64,000 nucleotides of DNA from Cedecea neteri (GCF_000757825.1 NZ_CP009451.1:2790001-2854000), one strand, 5' to 3'; positions 1 through 11,744 are shown, numbered from the stretch's first letter. Notes: a model not told the origin generated them from the sequence alone. Numbers and translations: made by a program.

Positions 1-37
1 CTCTTACTTTATGAAGTTGTTACATGAGGATTTAAAA

Positions 38-2979
<2,942 letters not shown>

Positions 2980-3000
2980 GTTTTCTTGAGTGATTACGAA

Positions 3001-3027
3001 GCGCGGCGGAGACGTCGCGCTTTTTTT
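3001..3027 (+). terminator. Rho-independent terminator of aglAB
   Basis: An 8-bp stem (GCGCGGCG with CGTCGCGC, one G-T wobble) closes a GAGA tetraloop and is followed by seven T. It lies 21 bp after the aglB stop. Confidence 0.85.
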
Positions 3028-3095
3028 ATGGCGATGCTTTCCAGATAACGCTCTCCAGTCTGGACATTTTTTATGCAAACTTATAAAGTGGTAAG

Positions 3096-3127
3096 GGTTA
3101 TTAAGGTTAGGTTGGTTAGGAAGGTTA
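3096..3127. repeat. Four GGTTA repeats at 9-bp spacing upstream of the RES toxin-antitoxin operon
   Basis: GGTTA begins at 3096, 3105, 3114 and 3123, an exact 9-bp period. The last copy ends 13 bp before the antitoxin start codon. This looks like an array of half-sites for one DNA-binding protein. Binding by the antitoxin is inference. Confidence 0.5.
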
Positions 3128-3140
3128 TTTTGGAGGGGCT

Positions 3141-3947
3141 ATGATATCCAGACAAATCGGGCGCATTGAGAAGAAAAAAGACCGGGTGCTGTTTGACAGC
3201 GAGAGCGTAAAACTCACGCTAGCAAAAGGTGTTCGCGAGCAAAACAGCAAGCGCGAAGCAGGGCTGACCCTGCAGCTTGCGCTGCGCGGCGGCGTTTCCG
3301 GGCTGGAAGGACTGCATACCCAACTCACTCACCTGCTGCAGGCGACCGAAGAGCTACAAGCGCAGCAGCAGGGGCTGGAACTTAATGACGGCTATGAAAA
3401 GCTGGTGGAACTCTACGGCGAGAAGCTTTTCGGTGAGGGAGCCCTTGTCGCCCATGAACCATCAGCAAGCTACAGTGCGAACCCGGCAAGACATTACCCT
3501 AAGCAAAGCGGTTCGCCCTCACTGGCTCAACAGCGCGGGGTTATCAACCAGGCGCGACTGGTGCAGGCCAGGGAGCGATTAACGGACGAAGGCTGGCTGA
3601 CCACGCATGAAATCGCCATGCTGGGCGGTTACTCGACAAAGAATGTCTCGGCTCAGCCAACGCGCTGGAAGGCGGCCGGAAAAATTTTCTCAGTGATTAA
3701 ACACGGCGTTGGGAACGTCTATCCGCGCTATGGCCTTGATGAAAACTACCGTCCTCTGCCGGTGATGAAAGCGATTCTGGACACCTTCGCTGAGCACAAA
3801 ACGGCCTGGGGGCTGGCCGAATGGTTTGCTACCTCTAACGGCCTGCTTGCAGGAAAAACGCCTGCCGAAATGGTGTCCACTTATCCGGCGAACGTGCTCC
3901 AGGCTGCTGAATATGAGGTCAGGAGGCTGCAGGATGGCGCCGAGTGA
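3141..3947 (+). CDS. Long antitoxin-like protein paired with a RES toxin
   Basis: 268 aa, no signal peptide. The C-terminal 110 residues (WLTTHEIAMLGGYS to the end) resemble the toxin-binding region of Xre/MbcA/ParS antitoxins: a W-F-A-T-S-N-G-L-L-x-G-K-T-P-A-E-M segment followed by a helix with VLQAAEYE. The N-terminal half is charged and helical, with a coiled-coil-like stretch around residues 60-90, and is longer than ordinary Xre antitoxins of this class. A GGAGG ribosome site precedes ATG 3141. The gene overlaps the RES gene by 14 bp, the usual toxin-antitoxin layout. Antitoxin function is inferred from neighbour and fold resemblance. Confidence 0.6.
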   Translation: MISRQIGRIEKKKDRVLFDSESVKLTLAKGVREQNSKREAGLTLQLALRGGVSGLEGLHTQLTHLLQATEELQAQQQGLELNDGYEKLVELYGEKLFGEGALVAHEPSASYSANPARHYPKQSGSPSLAQQRGVINQARLVQARERLTDEGWLTTHEIAMLGGYSTKNVSAQPTRWKAAGKIFSVIKHGVGNVYPRYGLDENYRPLPVMKAILDTFAEHKTAWGLAEWFATSNGLLAGKTPAEMVSTYPANVLQAAEYEVRRLQDGAE

Positions 3948-4647
3948 TGAGGCCAAAACGAGAGCCCCTTTTGGTGAGCCTGTGCTGCTTGCCCCTGAAC
4001 TCCCTGAGCCGGGGGACGCGATCCCGATTTTTAAAGAAACTTTACCGGCGGGAAAGATCCTTTATCGCTGTCATGCTATGACCTGGCCTGGAAACAGTTT
4101 TAATCCTGGGCGCGAGCTAACCGGCAACGATTACGGTGCGAGATTCAGCCCCTTTAAAGATTCGCAGGGGCGGCTGGTTCCGAGCCTGTATGCGGCAGAC
4201 AGCATGGCAGGGGCGCTGGCAGAAACGCTTTTTCACGACCTGATTGGCGGCGAGCGGCGGGGGTTTTTATCCATCAGGCCGTGGCGGCACTGGGGAATGA
4301 GTCAACTGGTGCTTAAGCGAGACCTGACGCTGGTGACGCTTAAAACGGCAGACCTCTACCGGATGCGGTTATCAAAGCAGTTATTTCTTTTAAGCGATCG
4401 TCTGGTGTACCCGCAAACGCAGCGCTGGGCGTGCGCGATTCATTATCAAAATCCCACGTTTGACGGCATGGTCTGGAAGTCCCGACAGCATGATGACAGC
4501 AGTGCTTTCCTTTTTTACGGTGACAGAGCTGGTCCTGAGGATTTGGCGTTTCAGCGTGAAGCCTGCGGGATATTTTCAGCGCCAGAAGTGGTTGAAGAGA
4601 TTGTGAAGATGGCGGTCAGGCTTGGCATTGTGCTCAGCGACGAGTAG
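3934..4647 (+). CDS. RES-domain toxin (NAD-degrading family)
   Basis: 237 aa from ATG 3934, which has an AGGAGG 7 bp upstream; an earlier in-frame ATG at 3826 lies inside the antitoxin gene and is unlikely. The RES family is named for conserved Arg, Glu and Ser residues. Visible here are LYRCH near residue 41, GARFSPF near residue 65, and the Y-A-A-D-S-M-x-G-A-L-A-E-T segment near residue 87 with the glutamate. Characterised members consume NAD+ and are neutralised by the partner antitoxin (family knowledge). The C-terminus (GRAFLFYGDR-like region, then helix) is longer than in minimal RES toxins. Confidence 0.72.
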   Translation: MAPSDEAKTRAPFGEPVLLAPELPEPGDAIPIFKETLPAGKILYRCHAMTWPGNSFNPGRELTGNDYGARFSPFKDSQGRLVPSLYAADSMAGALAETLFHDLIGGERRGFLSIRPWRHWGMSQLVLKRDLTLVTLKTADLYRMRLSKQLFLLSDRLVYPQTQRWACAIHYQNPTFDGMVWKSRQHDDSSAFLFYGDRAGPEDLAFQREACGIFSAPEVVEEIVKMAVRLGIVLSDE

Positions 4648-4768
4648 TCCGCTTTGGCAATCCTTCACACTCGGCATCACCATTCATTTTTTATTGCAAT
4701 CCTCACTCCCCGCAAACGGTAAAAGCATGCTAAATATTAGTTTTCCTTCGCTAAGTAACGTGCCGCCG

Positions 4769-5737
4769 ATGTTAAAGCCGACTCTTATTCTGGTTGCCCT
4801 CTCTTTCTGTGCCAGCGCGTTTGCTGCGCAACAGGAAGCCCTGCCGCCCACCTGGACCAGTCAGCTTGGGGTGGGGATGAACGTTGACTGGGCGGTAACG
4901 GAGCGAGGCATTCGTGAGTTCGATCCTCTGACGGTGCGTGATTTCCAGCAGCGCGGGTTTGGCCACGTCCGCATTCGTGTTGCGGGGCCGATAACGCATC
5001 AAAAGCTGGTGCATCTGCGGCGCATTGTGGATGCCTGCGAGCAGTACCATATCGTGCCGGTGATAAGCTACCGGGCAGCGGAGCTGAAAGCCAAGCCGAC
5101 CTCGGACAACGCAGAGGATATCGTCGAGTGGTGGACGACCGTGGCGCGGTTCTTTGCTAAAAACGATGATTCGTTGGTGTTCGATATTATCGGGCAGCCG
5201 GAGGAAAAACTCAGCACCAATCCTCAACTGCTGAACCAAATTTACGACAAAACCGTGAAGGCGATTCATAAAATCAGTCCGCAGCGGCACATCTTTGTCG
5301 CACCCCGCAACCACGCCTCTCCGGAAGCGCTGAGTACGCTTAAAATACCTGAATCCCGCCACGGATTGGTCATGGCTGACTGGCATCTGATGCCGGGCGG
5401 CCCGAAAAACTGGAATGGCAAAACCTGGAACGGAAAAAACCAGTGGACCACCGGCACGGATGCTGAAAAAGCCGCGATTCATGCCCGCATTGAAACGGCC
5501 GTGCGCTGGCAGCAGAAAACCGGCCATCTTTCCTGGGTGGGTAACTGGTCGCCAGGCAGCAAATTACCGCTCGATCAGCAGGTTGCGATGGCGACGTTTG
5601 TCGCCTGTGAGCTGCAAAAAGCGCAGATCCCGTATGCGATCAACGGCGATGAAAAATTCTATGATGGGGAAGAGGGGGCCTGGCGCACGGATATGGTGCC
5701 GGTGCTGGACGCCATTCTTAAGCCTCAGTGCCAGTAA
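4769..5737 (+). CDS. Exported GH5-like glycoside hydrolase (cellulase family protein)
   Basis: 322 aa from ATG 4769. The first 20 residues are a Sec signal peptide (hydrophobic LILVALSFCASAF, cleavage after AFA). The mature part looks like a TIM-barrel glycosidase of the GH5/cellulase type: an early G-x-G-M-N motif, H-V-R-I-R-V strand, a strand with FDIIGQPEE where GH5 enzymes have the acid/base (N-E-P), and a late strand before NGDEKFYDGEEGAW. The catalytic Asn-Glu is replaced by Gln-Pro-Glu-Glu, so activity is uncertain. ATG 4727 is an alternative start with a longer leader. Stands alone, 121 bp after the RES gene. Confidence 0.6.
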   Translation: MLKPTLILVALSFCASAFAAQQEALPPTWTSQLGVGMNVDWAVTERGIREFDPLTVRDFQQRGFGHVRIRVAGPITHQKLVHLRRIVDACEQYHIVPVISYRAAELKAKPTSDNAEDIVEWWTTVARFFAKNDDSLVFDIIGQPEEKLSTNPQLLNQIYDKTVKAIHKISPQRHIFVAPRNHASPEALSTLKIPESRHGLVMADWHLMPGGPKNWNGKTWNGKNQWTTGTDAEKAAIHARIETAVRWQQKTGHLSWVGNWSPGSKLPLDQQVAMATFVACELQKAQIPYAINGDEKFYDGEEGAWRTDMVPVLDAILKPQCQ

Positions 5738-5780
5738 TTGTCGCTCATGGTGAATTATCTGTTGCTGCCTTTCGGCTAAT

Positions 5781-5819
5781 TATGTATTTTTATGCATATT
5801 AACTGCATAAAAACATCAT
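5781..5819. promoter_or_regulatory. Candidate tandem ArgR operator (two ARG boxes)
   Basis: Box 1, TATGTATTTTTATGCATA (5781-5798), matches 12 of the 14 specified positions of the 18-bp ARG-box consensus. After exactly 3 bp comes box 2 (5802-5819), whose left half (TGCAT) fits and right half is poor. Paired ARG boxes 3 bp apart are the known ArgR arrangement. It sits just before the substrate-binding protein gene. Inference from sequence only. Confidence 0.5.
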
Positions 5820-5835
5820 ATATCCAGGGGCTTCT

Positions 5836-6615
5836 ATGTTCACTAAAGCGATGAAATCAGTAGTGGTTGGCGGGTGTTTACTCGCGGCGTTGTTCAGCTC
5901 TGCACAGGCGCTGGCCCAAACCTACGTTGTGGGTTCCGGCGGCACCTACCGTCCGTTTGAATACGAAAATAGCCAGAAGCAGCTGGAAGGTTTTGATATC
6001 GATATCATCAAAGCCGTCGCGAAGGCGGAAGGCTTTGATATCAAGCTGGTTAACACCCCGTGGGAAGGCATTTTCGCCACGCTGAACTCCGGCGACCGCG
6101 ACATCATCATTTCCGGCATCACCATCACCGACAAGCGTAAAGCGATGGTCGATTTCTCCACCCCGTACTTCCCGGCCGAGCAGTCCATCGTGGTACCGAC
6201 CGACTCTAAAGTAGACTCCGTTACCGCCCTGAAAGGCAAAAAAGTGGGCGTGGTTAACTCCAGCACCGGCGACATCGTTGTTTCCGACGTCCTGGGTAAA
6301 AACAGCACTGATATCAAACGTTTCGATAACACCCCGCTGATGCTGCAGGAGCTGACCGAAGACGGCATCGACGCCGCAGTTGGCGACGTCGGCGTGGTGA
6401 AGTACTACATCAAATCCCACCCGGAGAAACCGCTGAAGCTGGTTCCGGACAGCAAGTTTGAACGCCAATACTTCGGCATTGCGGTGGCTAAAGGCAACGC
6501 CGAGCTGAAGGGTAAAATCGACGCTGGCCTGAAGAAAATCATCGCCGACGGCACCTACGCTAAAATTTACGCCACCTGGTTTGACAACAACGTTCCAACC
6601 CTCCCGGCAGAGTAA
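5836..6615 (+). CDS. Periplasmic polar/basic amino-acid binding protein of an ABC importer
   Basis: 259 aa. Signal peptide of about 27 residues ends at ALAQ. The mature protein has the family-3 solute-binding fold: G-T-Y-R-P-F-E-Y near the N-terminus, then FDIDIIKAVAK, ITDKRKAMVDFSTPYF and a second lobe starting at LKGKKVGVV. These are hallmarks of the GlnH/ArtJ/HisJ family. The ligand cannot be fixed from sequence, but the candidate ArgR boxes upstream favour arginine or another basic amino acid. First gene of a three-gene operon with permease and ATPase, with an AGGGG ribosome site. Confidence 0.82.
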   Translation: MFTKAMKSVVVGGCLLAALFSSAQALAQTYVVGSGGTYRPFEYENSQKQLEGFDIDIIKAVAKAEGFDIKLVNTPWEGIFATLNSGDRDIIISGITITDKRKAMVDFSTPYFPAEQSIVVPTDSKVDSVTALKGKKVGVVNSSTGDIVVSDVLGKNSTDIKRFDNTPLMLQELTEDGIDAAVGDVGVVKYYIKSHPEKPLKLVPDSKFERQYFGIAVAKGNAELKGKIDAGLKKIIADGTYAKIYATWFDNNVPTLPAE

Positions 6616-6654
6616 TTTTCAATCGGGGCCGCTCCGGCCCCAACAAGGACAGGT

Positions 6655-7419
6655 ATGACCGGATTTCGCTGGGAGATAATCTCAGAATACGCGCCGTTAT
6701 TTATGCAGGGCGCGCTGATGACCATCAAGTGCACCATTATCTGCGTGATTTTAGGCACAACGTGGGGGCTGCTGCTGGGGCTGGGCCGTATGGCTCACGC
6801 CGACGACGGCCCGTGGAAACACGTGCTGCGTTATGCAGTGCAGTGGCCGGTACGCGTTTACGTCAGCGCGTTTCGCGGCACGCCTTTGTTCGTGCAGATC
6901 ATGGTGGTTCACTTTGCGCTGGTGCCGCTGTTTATTAACCCGCGCGACGGGGTAATGATCACCAGCGGGATGATGTCCGTGGACTTTGCCCGCGAGCTAC
7001 GTTCCGAGTACGGCGCATTTCTCTCCTGCGTGGTGGCGATCACCCTGAACGCCGGGGCCTATGTGTCCGAGATTTTCCGCGCCGGTATTCAGTCCATCGA
7101 TAAAGGGCAGATGGAAGCTTCACGCGCGCTCGGCATGGGCTGGGGCAAAACGATGCGCAAGGTTATTCTGCCGCAGGCTTTCCGCCGCATCCTGCCGCCG
7201 CTGGGCAACAACGCGATTGCTATTGTGAAAGACTCGTCGCTGGCTTCCGCCATCGGCCTTGCCGACCTGGCCTACGCGGCGCGTACCGTTTCCGGCGCTT
7301 ACGCGACCTACTGGGAACCGTACCTGACCATCTCCGTGGTGTACTGGGTTCTGACGTTCCTGCTATCGCTGCTGGTGCAACATATGGAAAAGAGGCTTGG
7401 CAAAAGTGATTCACGTTAA
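6655..7419 (+). CDS. Amino-acid ABC transporter permease
   Basis: 254 aa, inner-membrane permease of the HisM/HisQ class. About five hydrophobic segments are visible. The cytoplasmic EAA loop reads [14 protein letters not shown], followed by [15 protein letters not shown], the signature for docking the ATPase. It follows the binding-protein gene by 39 bp with a good AGGACAGGT ribosome site, and overlaps the ATPase gene. Only one permease gene is present, so the importer probably uses a homodimer. Confidence 0.85.
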   Translation: MTGFRWEIISEYAPLFMQGALMTIKCTIICVILGTTWGLLLGLGRMAHADDGPWKHVLRYAVQWPVRVYVSAFRGTPLFVQIMVVHFALVPLFINPRDGVMITSGMMSVDFARELRSEYGAFLSCVVAITLNAGAYVSEIFRAGIQSIDKGQMEASRALGMGWGKTMRKVILPQAFRRILPPLGNNAIAIVKDSSLASAIGLADLAYAARTVSGAYATYWEPYLTISVVYWVLTFLLSLLVQHMEKRLGKSDSR

Positions 7420-8128
7420 GGACTTACAGAAACAATTTGGCAAAACTCACGTGCTGCGCGGCATCTCCTGCGATATCGCGCCGCAGGAAGTAGTTTGCGT
7501 GATTGGCCCTTCGGGCTCCGGCAAAAGTACGTTTCTGCGCTGCCTGAACGCGCTGGAAAAACCGGACGGCGGCGAAGTGGTGGTGAATGGTTTCGCGGTA
7601 CATGACCCAAAAACTAACCTCAACACGCTGCGTGAAGGCGTGGGCATGGTGTTCCAGCGCTTTAACCTGTTCCCGCACATGACGGTGCTGGAAAATCTGA
7701 TTATGGCGCCGATGTCGCTGAAAGGGCTGTCAAAAGCGGAAGCGGTGAATCGCGCCGAGAAGCTGCTGCAAAAGGTGGGGCTGTTGGACAAAATCGACGC
7801 CTGGCCTTCAAGCCTGTCCGGCGGCCAGCAGCAGCGTGTGGCGATTGCCCGAGCGCTGGCGATGGAACCGTCGATTATCCTGTTCGATGAGCCAACCTCT
7901 GCGCTGGATCCTGAGCTGGTCGGCGAAGTGCTGGCGGTCATGAAACAGCTGGCGCAGGAAGGGATGACGATGATCATCGTGACCCATGAAATGGGCTTTG
8001 CCCGCGAAGTGGCGGACCGGGTTATCTTTATCGACCAGGGCGTCATTCAGGAGCAGGGCGTACCAGCGCAGCTCTTTAGCGCGCCGCAAAACCCGCGAAC
8101 TCAGGCCTTCCTCAGCAAGGTGCTGTAA
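7406..8128 (+). CDS. Amino-acid ABC transporter ATPase
   Basis: 240 aa from GTG 7406 (AGAGG 10 bp upstream); TTG 7397 is an in-frame alternative giving 243 aa. Walker [11 protein letters not shown]-loop [10 protein letters not shown], signature LSGGQQQR, Walker B IILFDEP and the H-loop VTHEMGF are all intact. It belongs to the GlnQ/ArtP/HisP polar amino-acid class. It overlaps the permease gene by 14 bp and ends just before a bidirectional terminator. Confidence 0.87.
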   Translation: MIHVKDLQKQFGKTHVLRGISCDIAPQEVVCVIGPSGSGKSTFLRCLNALEKPDGGEVVVNGFAVHDPKTNLNTLREGVGMVFQRFNLFPHMTVLENLIMAPMSLKGLSKAEAVNRAEKLLQKVGLLDKIDAWPSSLSGGQQQRVAIARALAMEPSIILFDEPTSALDPELVGEVLAVMKQLAQEGMTMIIVTHEMGFAREVADRVIFIDQGVIQEQGVPAQLFSAPQNPRTQAFLSKVL

Positions 8129-8154
8129 AAAAGGGCGCTTAAGCGCCCTCTCTC
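8127..8154. terminator. Bidirectional terminator between the ABC operon and the nucleoside hydrolase gene
   Basis: Perfect 8-bp inverted repeat GGGCGCTT/AAGCGCCC at 8133-8148, with an A-run before it and a TC-rich tail after it. It serves the two convergent operons. Confidence 0.75.
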
Positions 8155-8156
8155 TT

Positions 8157-9140
8157 CTATGCAAACTGGCGGATGTGCCTGTCGATAAGCGCCAGCAGCT
8201 TCTGGTTATCCACGGTTTGCAGCAGCGTGACCGGCTTGCCCTGCGGGGCGTCAACGTTCACCGCCAGCCGCAAATGTTCCGGGCCATAACGCAGCGTTCT
8301 GCCCCGGCTCAGCCCGTTCAGGGACACGTCCACATAATCCTCCGTCCAGCTCACAAGTTCTGGCTCAAGCAGCCAGGCGACGGTCAGCACATCGTGGATC
8401 CAGCAGCCCGGTAGCTGGCGAGTCTGCATGGAAAAATCCATCCACGGACGAATGGTTTCGACGAGAAAACGGCTCAGGCGGTTATCGCAGGTGGCCAGCG
8501 CATCCAAATCCTCGTGCGTCATCATGGTTTGGGTAGTGACATCCATCGGCACCAGAACGATGTTTGCGCCGCTGGTTAGCACGGCGTGCGCGGCCTCCGG
8601 GTCAACGCCAAAATTGGTGTCCTTCAGGTAGCCGTCAACGTTAAACACGCCGCCCATAATCACTATCTCTTTCACCGCGTTCGCCATCTGCGGATACAGC
8701 TGCAAAGCCAGCGCCACGTTGGTTAACGGCCCAATGGCAATCAGCGAAATCTCACCCGGATTCGCGCAGATAAGCTCGCCCATCTTATGCACCGCCAGCG
8801 GGGCCACTTCGGCCAGCATTTGCGGGGCAATCACGTCCTTCCAGAGATGGCGCAGGCCCACTTTATCGACCTTATGATCCAGGTGTTCACGCCACGGCGC
8901 CGACGGCTCAATCAGCGCGCGCGAGGCGCCCCTGGCAACCTCAACGGACACGCCCAGCCGGGCGACTAAATCAGACGCCACGGCGTAGCCCACTTCGCTT
9001 GGCGTATTGCCGGACACGGTGGTGATAAGCTCCAGAGAAATCTCCGGCGCCGCCAGGGCAAGGGCCAGAGCCAGACCATCGTCTACGTTAGCCCCGGCAA
9101 CGCCGTTACCCGGATCGCAATCGATAATTAAACGCTTCAT
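8157..9140 (-). CDS. Nucleoside hydrolase (IU-NH family)
   Basis: 327 aa. Splits ribonucleosides into base and ribose (family knowledge). The calcium-binding N-terminal motif is DCDPGNGVAGANVDDG instead of the compact D-x-D-P-G-x-D-D, so the first two and last two aspartates are separated by an insertion. The IAIGPLTNVALAL and VIMGGVF segments of the family follow, and the C-terminal catalytic histidine is probably the one in WIHDVL. The gene overlaps the LacI gene by 4 bp and ends a likely operon with the transporter further upstream. Substrate (purine or pyrimidine nucleoside) cannot be told. Confidence 0.82.
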   Translation of the reverse strand: MKRLIIDCDPGNGVAGANVDDGLALALALAAPEISLELITTVSGNTPSEVGYAVASDLVARLGVSVEVARGASRALIEPSAPWREHLDHKVDKVGLRHLWKDVIAPQMLAEVAPLAVHKMGELICANPGEISLIAIGPLTNVALALQLYPQMANAVKEIVIMGGVFNVDGYLKDTNFGVDPEAAHAVLTSGANIVLVPMDVTTQTMMTHEDLDALATCDNRLSRFLVETIRPWMDFSMQTRQLPGCWIHDVLTVAWLLEPELVSWTEDYVDVSLNGLSRGRTLRYGPEHLRLAVNVDAPQGKPVTLLQTVDNQKLLALIDRHIRQFA

Positions 9141-10174
9141 GTTACCTGTGACTTCCTGCTTGTGGTGAGGGAGCGGCAGCCGCAGGACCCGCCGATCTCC
9201 AGCTCAAAATCGAATTCATATTTATGCGGCTGCCCGTCCCATTTTTTCAGCATCTCGACGGCCTTCTTCGCCATCTGCGTGACCGGCTGGCGCACGGTGG
9301 TCAAAGACGGGACGTTAAAGGCTGACTCCAGCGTGCCGTTAAAGCACACCAGCGCCAGATCTTTCGGCGCGGAAAGTCCATGTTCAGACAGCGCTCTCAG
9401 GCAGCCAAAGGCCTGTTGTTCATTGGTGGCAAACAGCGCGCGAGGCAGTTCGCCCGCCAGCATTTGCTTTGTTGCATCGTAGCCGCCCTGGCGGGTGTAA
9501 TCCGTTGAAAAAATCCATTCCGGGCGAACGGCAAGGCCCGCCTCTTCCAGCGCCAGCCGCCAGCCGCTGATACGATCCTGAGTGTTCAGCATCTCCTGAG
9601 GCCCGCAAATAATGGCGATATCGCGATAGCCATGCTCAATCAAATGGCGGGTTGCTCGCCGGGCGGCGTGCTGCTCGTTAACCTGAATTGAGCAGACGTT
9701 CAGCTCCGGTTCGACCCTGTCCAGCATGACGCAAGGCGTGCCGCTGGCCTGGATAAGATCGATGTAAGGATGCCTGTCGACGCTGGTATAAATCAGCCCG
9801 TCGACCTGGCGATGCAGCAGGTTGTTGATAAGCTCCAGCTCGCGGGCGCGGTCATCACCGGAATCGCCCAGCAGCAGCACCCGGCCATCGGCAAAGGCCT
9901 CCTGCTGGAGAGCGTGCGCCATGGACGAGATAAACGGGTTGGCGATATTGGGCACGACTAAGCCGTAGGTGCGCGTGGTGCCACTGGCTAAAGCCCTGGC
10001 GATGCCGTTCGGGCGATAGCCGGTTTTCTTTATAGCGGCGAGCACGCGCTCACGGGTGGCCTGCGCAACCGGGCGAGGGCCGTTGTTAATCACGTAGCTG
10101 ACGACCGCAACGGAAGTGCCTGCTTCTTTGGCGACTTCAGCGCGGGTAACGCGGTGCACATGAGGCTTAGTCAC
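9137..10174 (-). CDS. LacI-family transcriptional regulator
   Basis: 345 aa. Helix-turn-helix at residues 9-30 (VTRAEVAKEAGTSVAVVSYV), followed by the hinge helix R-A-L-A-S-G. The rest is a periplasmic-binding-protein-like sensor domain starting at YGLVVPNIANPF, ending in the GGSCGCR tail common in the family. Sits between the transporter and the nucleoside hydrolase on the same strand. It probably controls them through the palindrome at 11727-11744. The inducer is unknown and may be a nucleoside or its sugar. Confidence 0.85.
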   Translation of the reverse strand: MTKPHVHRVTRAEVAKEAGTSVAVVSYVINNGPRPVAQATRERVLAAIKKTGYRPNGIARALASGTTRTYGLVVPNIANPFISSMAHALQQEAFADGRVLLLGDSGDDRARELELINNLLHRQVDGLIYTSVDRHPYIDLIQASGTPCVMLDRVEPELNVCSIQVNEQHAARRATRHLIEHGYRDIAIICGPQEMLNTQDRISGWRLALEEAGLAVRPEWIFSTDYTRQGGYDATKQMLAGELPRALFATNEQQAFGCLRALSEHGLSAPKDLALVCFNGTLESAFNVPSLTTVRQPVTQMAKKAVEMLKKWDGQPHKYEFDFELEIGGSCGCRSLTTSRKSQVT

Positions 10175-10261
10175 TGAATACCTGCTTTATTTGGCGGGCG
10201 ATAAACGGAGCCACAGCATAAAGCTTTGCTCCGTAAAAATCGCCGTCAACACTGTGACAAA

Positions 10262-11656
10262 TCAAATAGCGTCTTCCGGTAGATTAAGGTCGCGACCTCG
10301 GGTTTCCGGGGCAAAGAAGGTTGTTACCAACCCAATCCCCGCCATCACCGCGAAGTAGAGCGCGATAGGCCACCAGTGCCCGGTCCAGGACAACAGCGCG
10401 GCGGCAACCAGCGGCGCGGTTCCGCCGGAAAGTATCGACCCAAGCTCTTTGGCAAACGCCATTTTGGTGTAGCGGTTGGTGACGCCAAACAGCTCTACGC
10501 CCCAGGCCGCCTGCACGCCGAAAATCCCCAGCGAAGCCAGCCCCATACCGACGACGATGGTCGGTATAACAATCATCGGCTCGCGTGAGTCCAGCAGCAT
10601 AAAGGCCGGGAAGGCATAGATAATTAACAGCAGGCAGAACCAGCGGTAAACGATACGGCGGCCAAAGCGGTCGGAAAGCCAGCCGGCAAAAGGAATAATC
10701 GCGAAGCCCAGCACCGAGGCAATCAGCACCGCCAGCGTGGGGACGGATTTATCTACCGCCAGCACTTTAGCGACGTAGCCGATGATAAATCCCTGTGCGA
10801 GATAAGACGGACCGTTCTCGCCGATGCGTAGCCCGACCATCGTCCAGAAAGCGCGAGTGCGTCGCCAGAAGCTGCGCGGGTCTTCCTGCTGCTGGGCCAG
10901 CCCTTTTTCCAGGCTCTGTTTGCGCTCGGCTTCCAGCAGCGCTTTCTGCCGTTCAAAGACCGGCGTTTCACGCAGATGCTGACGGATGACCAGGGCGACA
11001 ACGGCGATCAACATGCTGCACAGGAACGGAATGCGCCAGCCCCAGGAGAGCAGCGTTTCTTTATCCATTTGCAGCGCCAGCAGCCAGGTCAGCGAGGCCA
11101 GCAGCGTGCCGCTGTTGGAGCCCAGCCCGATAATGGAAGAGACCAGGCCGCGACGTTTGACCGGGGCATATTCACCCAGCATCACGGTGCCGCCGGACAG
11201 CTCCGCGCCTGCGCCCAGCCCTTGAGCAAAACGCAGAATAACCAGGCAGGTTGGCGCCCAGACGCCAATTTGTGCGTAGCTCGGGATCAGGCCAATAAGC
11301 GTGGTGGAGCAGCCCATCAGCGCAATAGTAATGATCATCACCATCTTTCTGCCGTAGCGGTCGCCCAGCCTGCCAAACAGCAGGGCGCCTATCGGCCGGG
11401 CAACGAACCCGACGGAGTAAGCGGCAAAGCTTGAAAGCAGCGCCATGACCGGCGTGGCATCCGGGAAGAAGACGTCACCAAAGATTATCCCTGCCGCCAG
11501 GCCGTAAAGCGCAAAGTCGGCGTATTCCATGGTGGTGCCAAGCCAGCAGGAGAAGGTCGCACGAACAAAATCGCGTTTGCCTTCGGGCGTCGCCAGGCGT
11601 TCCTCAGCAGCGTGCTGTGCGTCAGCCGGAGGAGGAGAGAAAGTGCTTGTCGTCAT
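10262..11656 (-). CDS. MFS transporter of the metabolite:H+ symporter (MHS) family
   Basis: 464 aa with about 12 hydrophobic helices. The loop 2-3 motif reads GRLGDRYGRKM and the loop 8-9 copy reads GWLSDRFGRRIV. The N-terminus (RATFSCWLGTTMEYADFALYG) and the long central cytoplasmic loop are typical of MHS/ProP-like carriers. First gene of a probable operon with the LacI regulator (87 bp downstream) and nucleoside hydrolase, which suggests nucleoside or related uptake. A perfect palindrome lies about 70 bp upstream of the start. Confidence 0.8.
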   Translation of the reverse strand: MTTSTFSPPPADAQHAAEERLATPEGKRDFVRATFSCWLGTTMEYADFALYGLAAGIIFGDVFFPDATPVMALLSSFAAYSVGFVARPIGALLFGRLGDRYGRKMVMIITIALMGCSTTLIGLIPSYAQIGVWAPTCLVILRFAQGLGAGAELSGGTVMLGEYAPVKRRGLVSSIIGLGSNSGTLLASLTWLLALQMDKETLLSWGWRIPFLCSMLIAVVALVIRQHLRETPVFERQKALLEAERKQSLEKGLAQQQEDPRSFWRRTRAFWTMVGLRIGENGPSYLAQGFIIGYVAKVLAVDKSVPTLAVLIASVLGFAIIPFAGWLSDRFGRRIVYRWFCLLLIIYAFPAFMLLDSREPMIVIPTIVVGMGLASLGIFGVQAAWGVELFGVTNRYTKMAFAKELGSILSGGTAPLVAAALLSWTGHWWPIALYFAVMAGIGLVTTFFAPETRGRDLNLPEDAI

Positions 11657-11726
11657 TAGGGGGTCTCACAGAGATCGAACGTTATCCGTCGGCGATGATG
11701 CCATTTTTTAATCATTTCTCGCAGTG

Positions 11727-11744
11727 TATCTACGCGCGTAGATA
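11727..11744. promoter_or_regulatory. 18-bp perfect palindrome, likely LacI-family operator
   Basis: TATCTACGCGCGTAGATA is self-complementary with a central CG, the usual symmetry of LacI-family operators. It lies 71 bp before the transporter start codon in an otherwise AT-rich promoter region. The only nearby regulator gene of this family is the one at 9137-10174. Confidence 0.65.
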
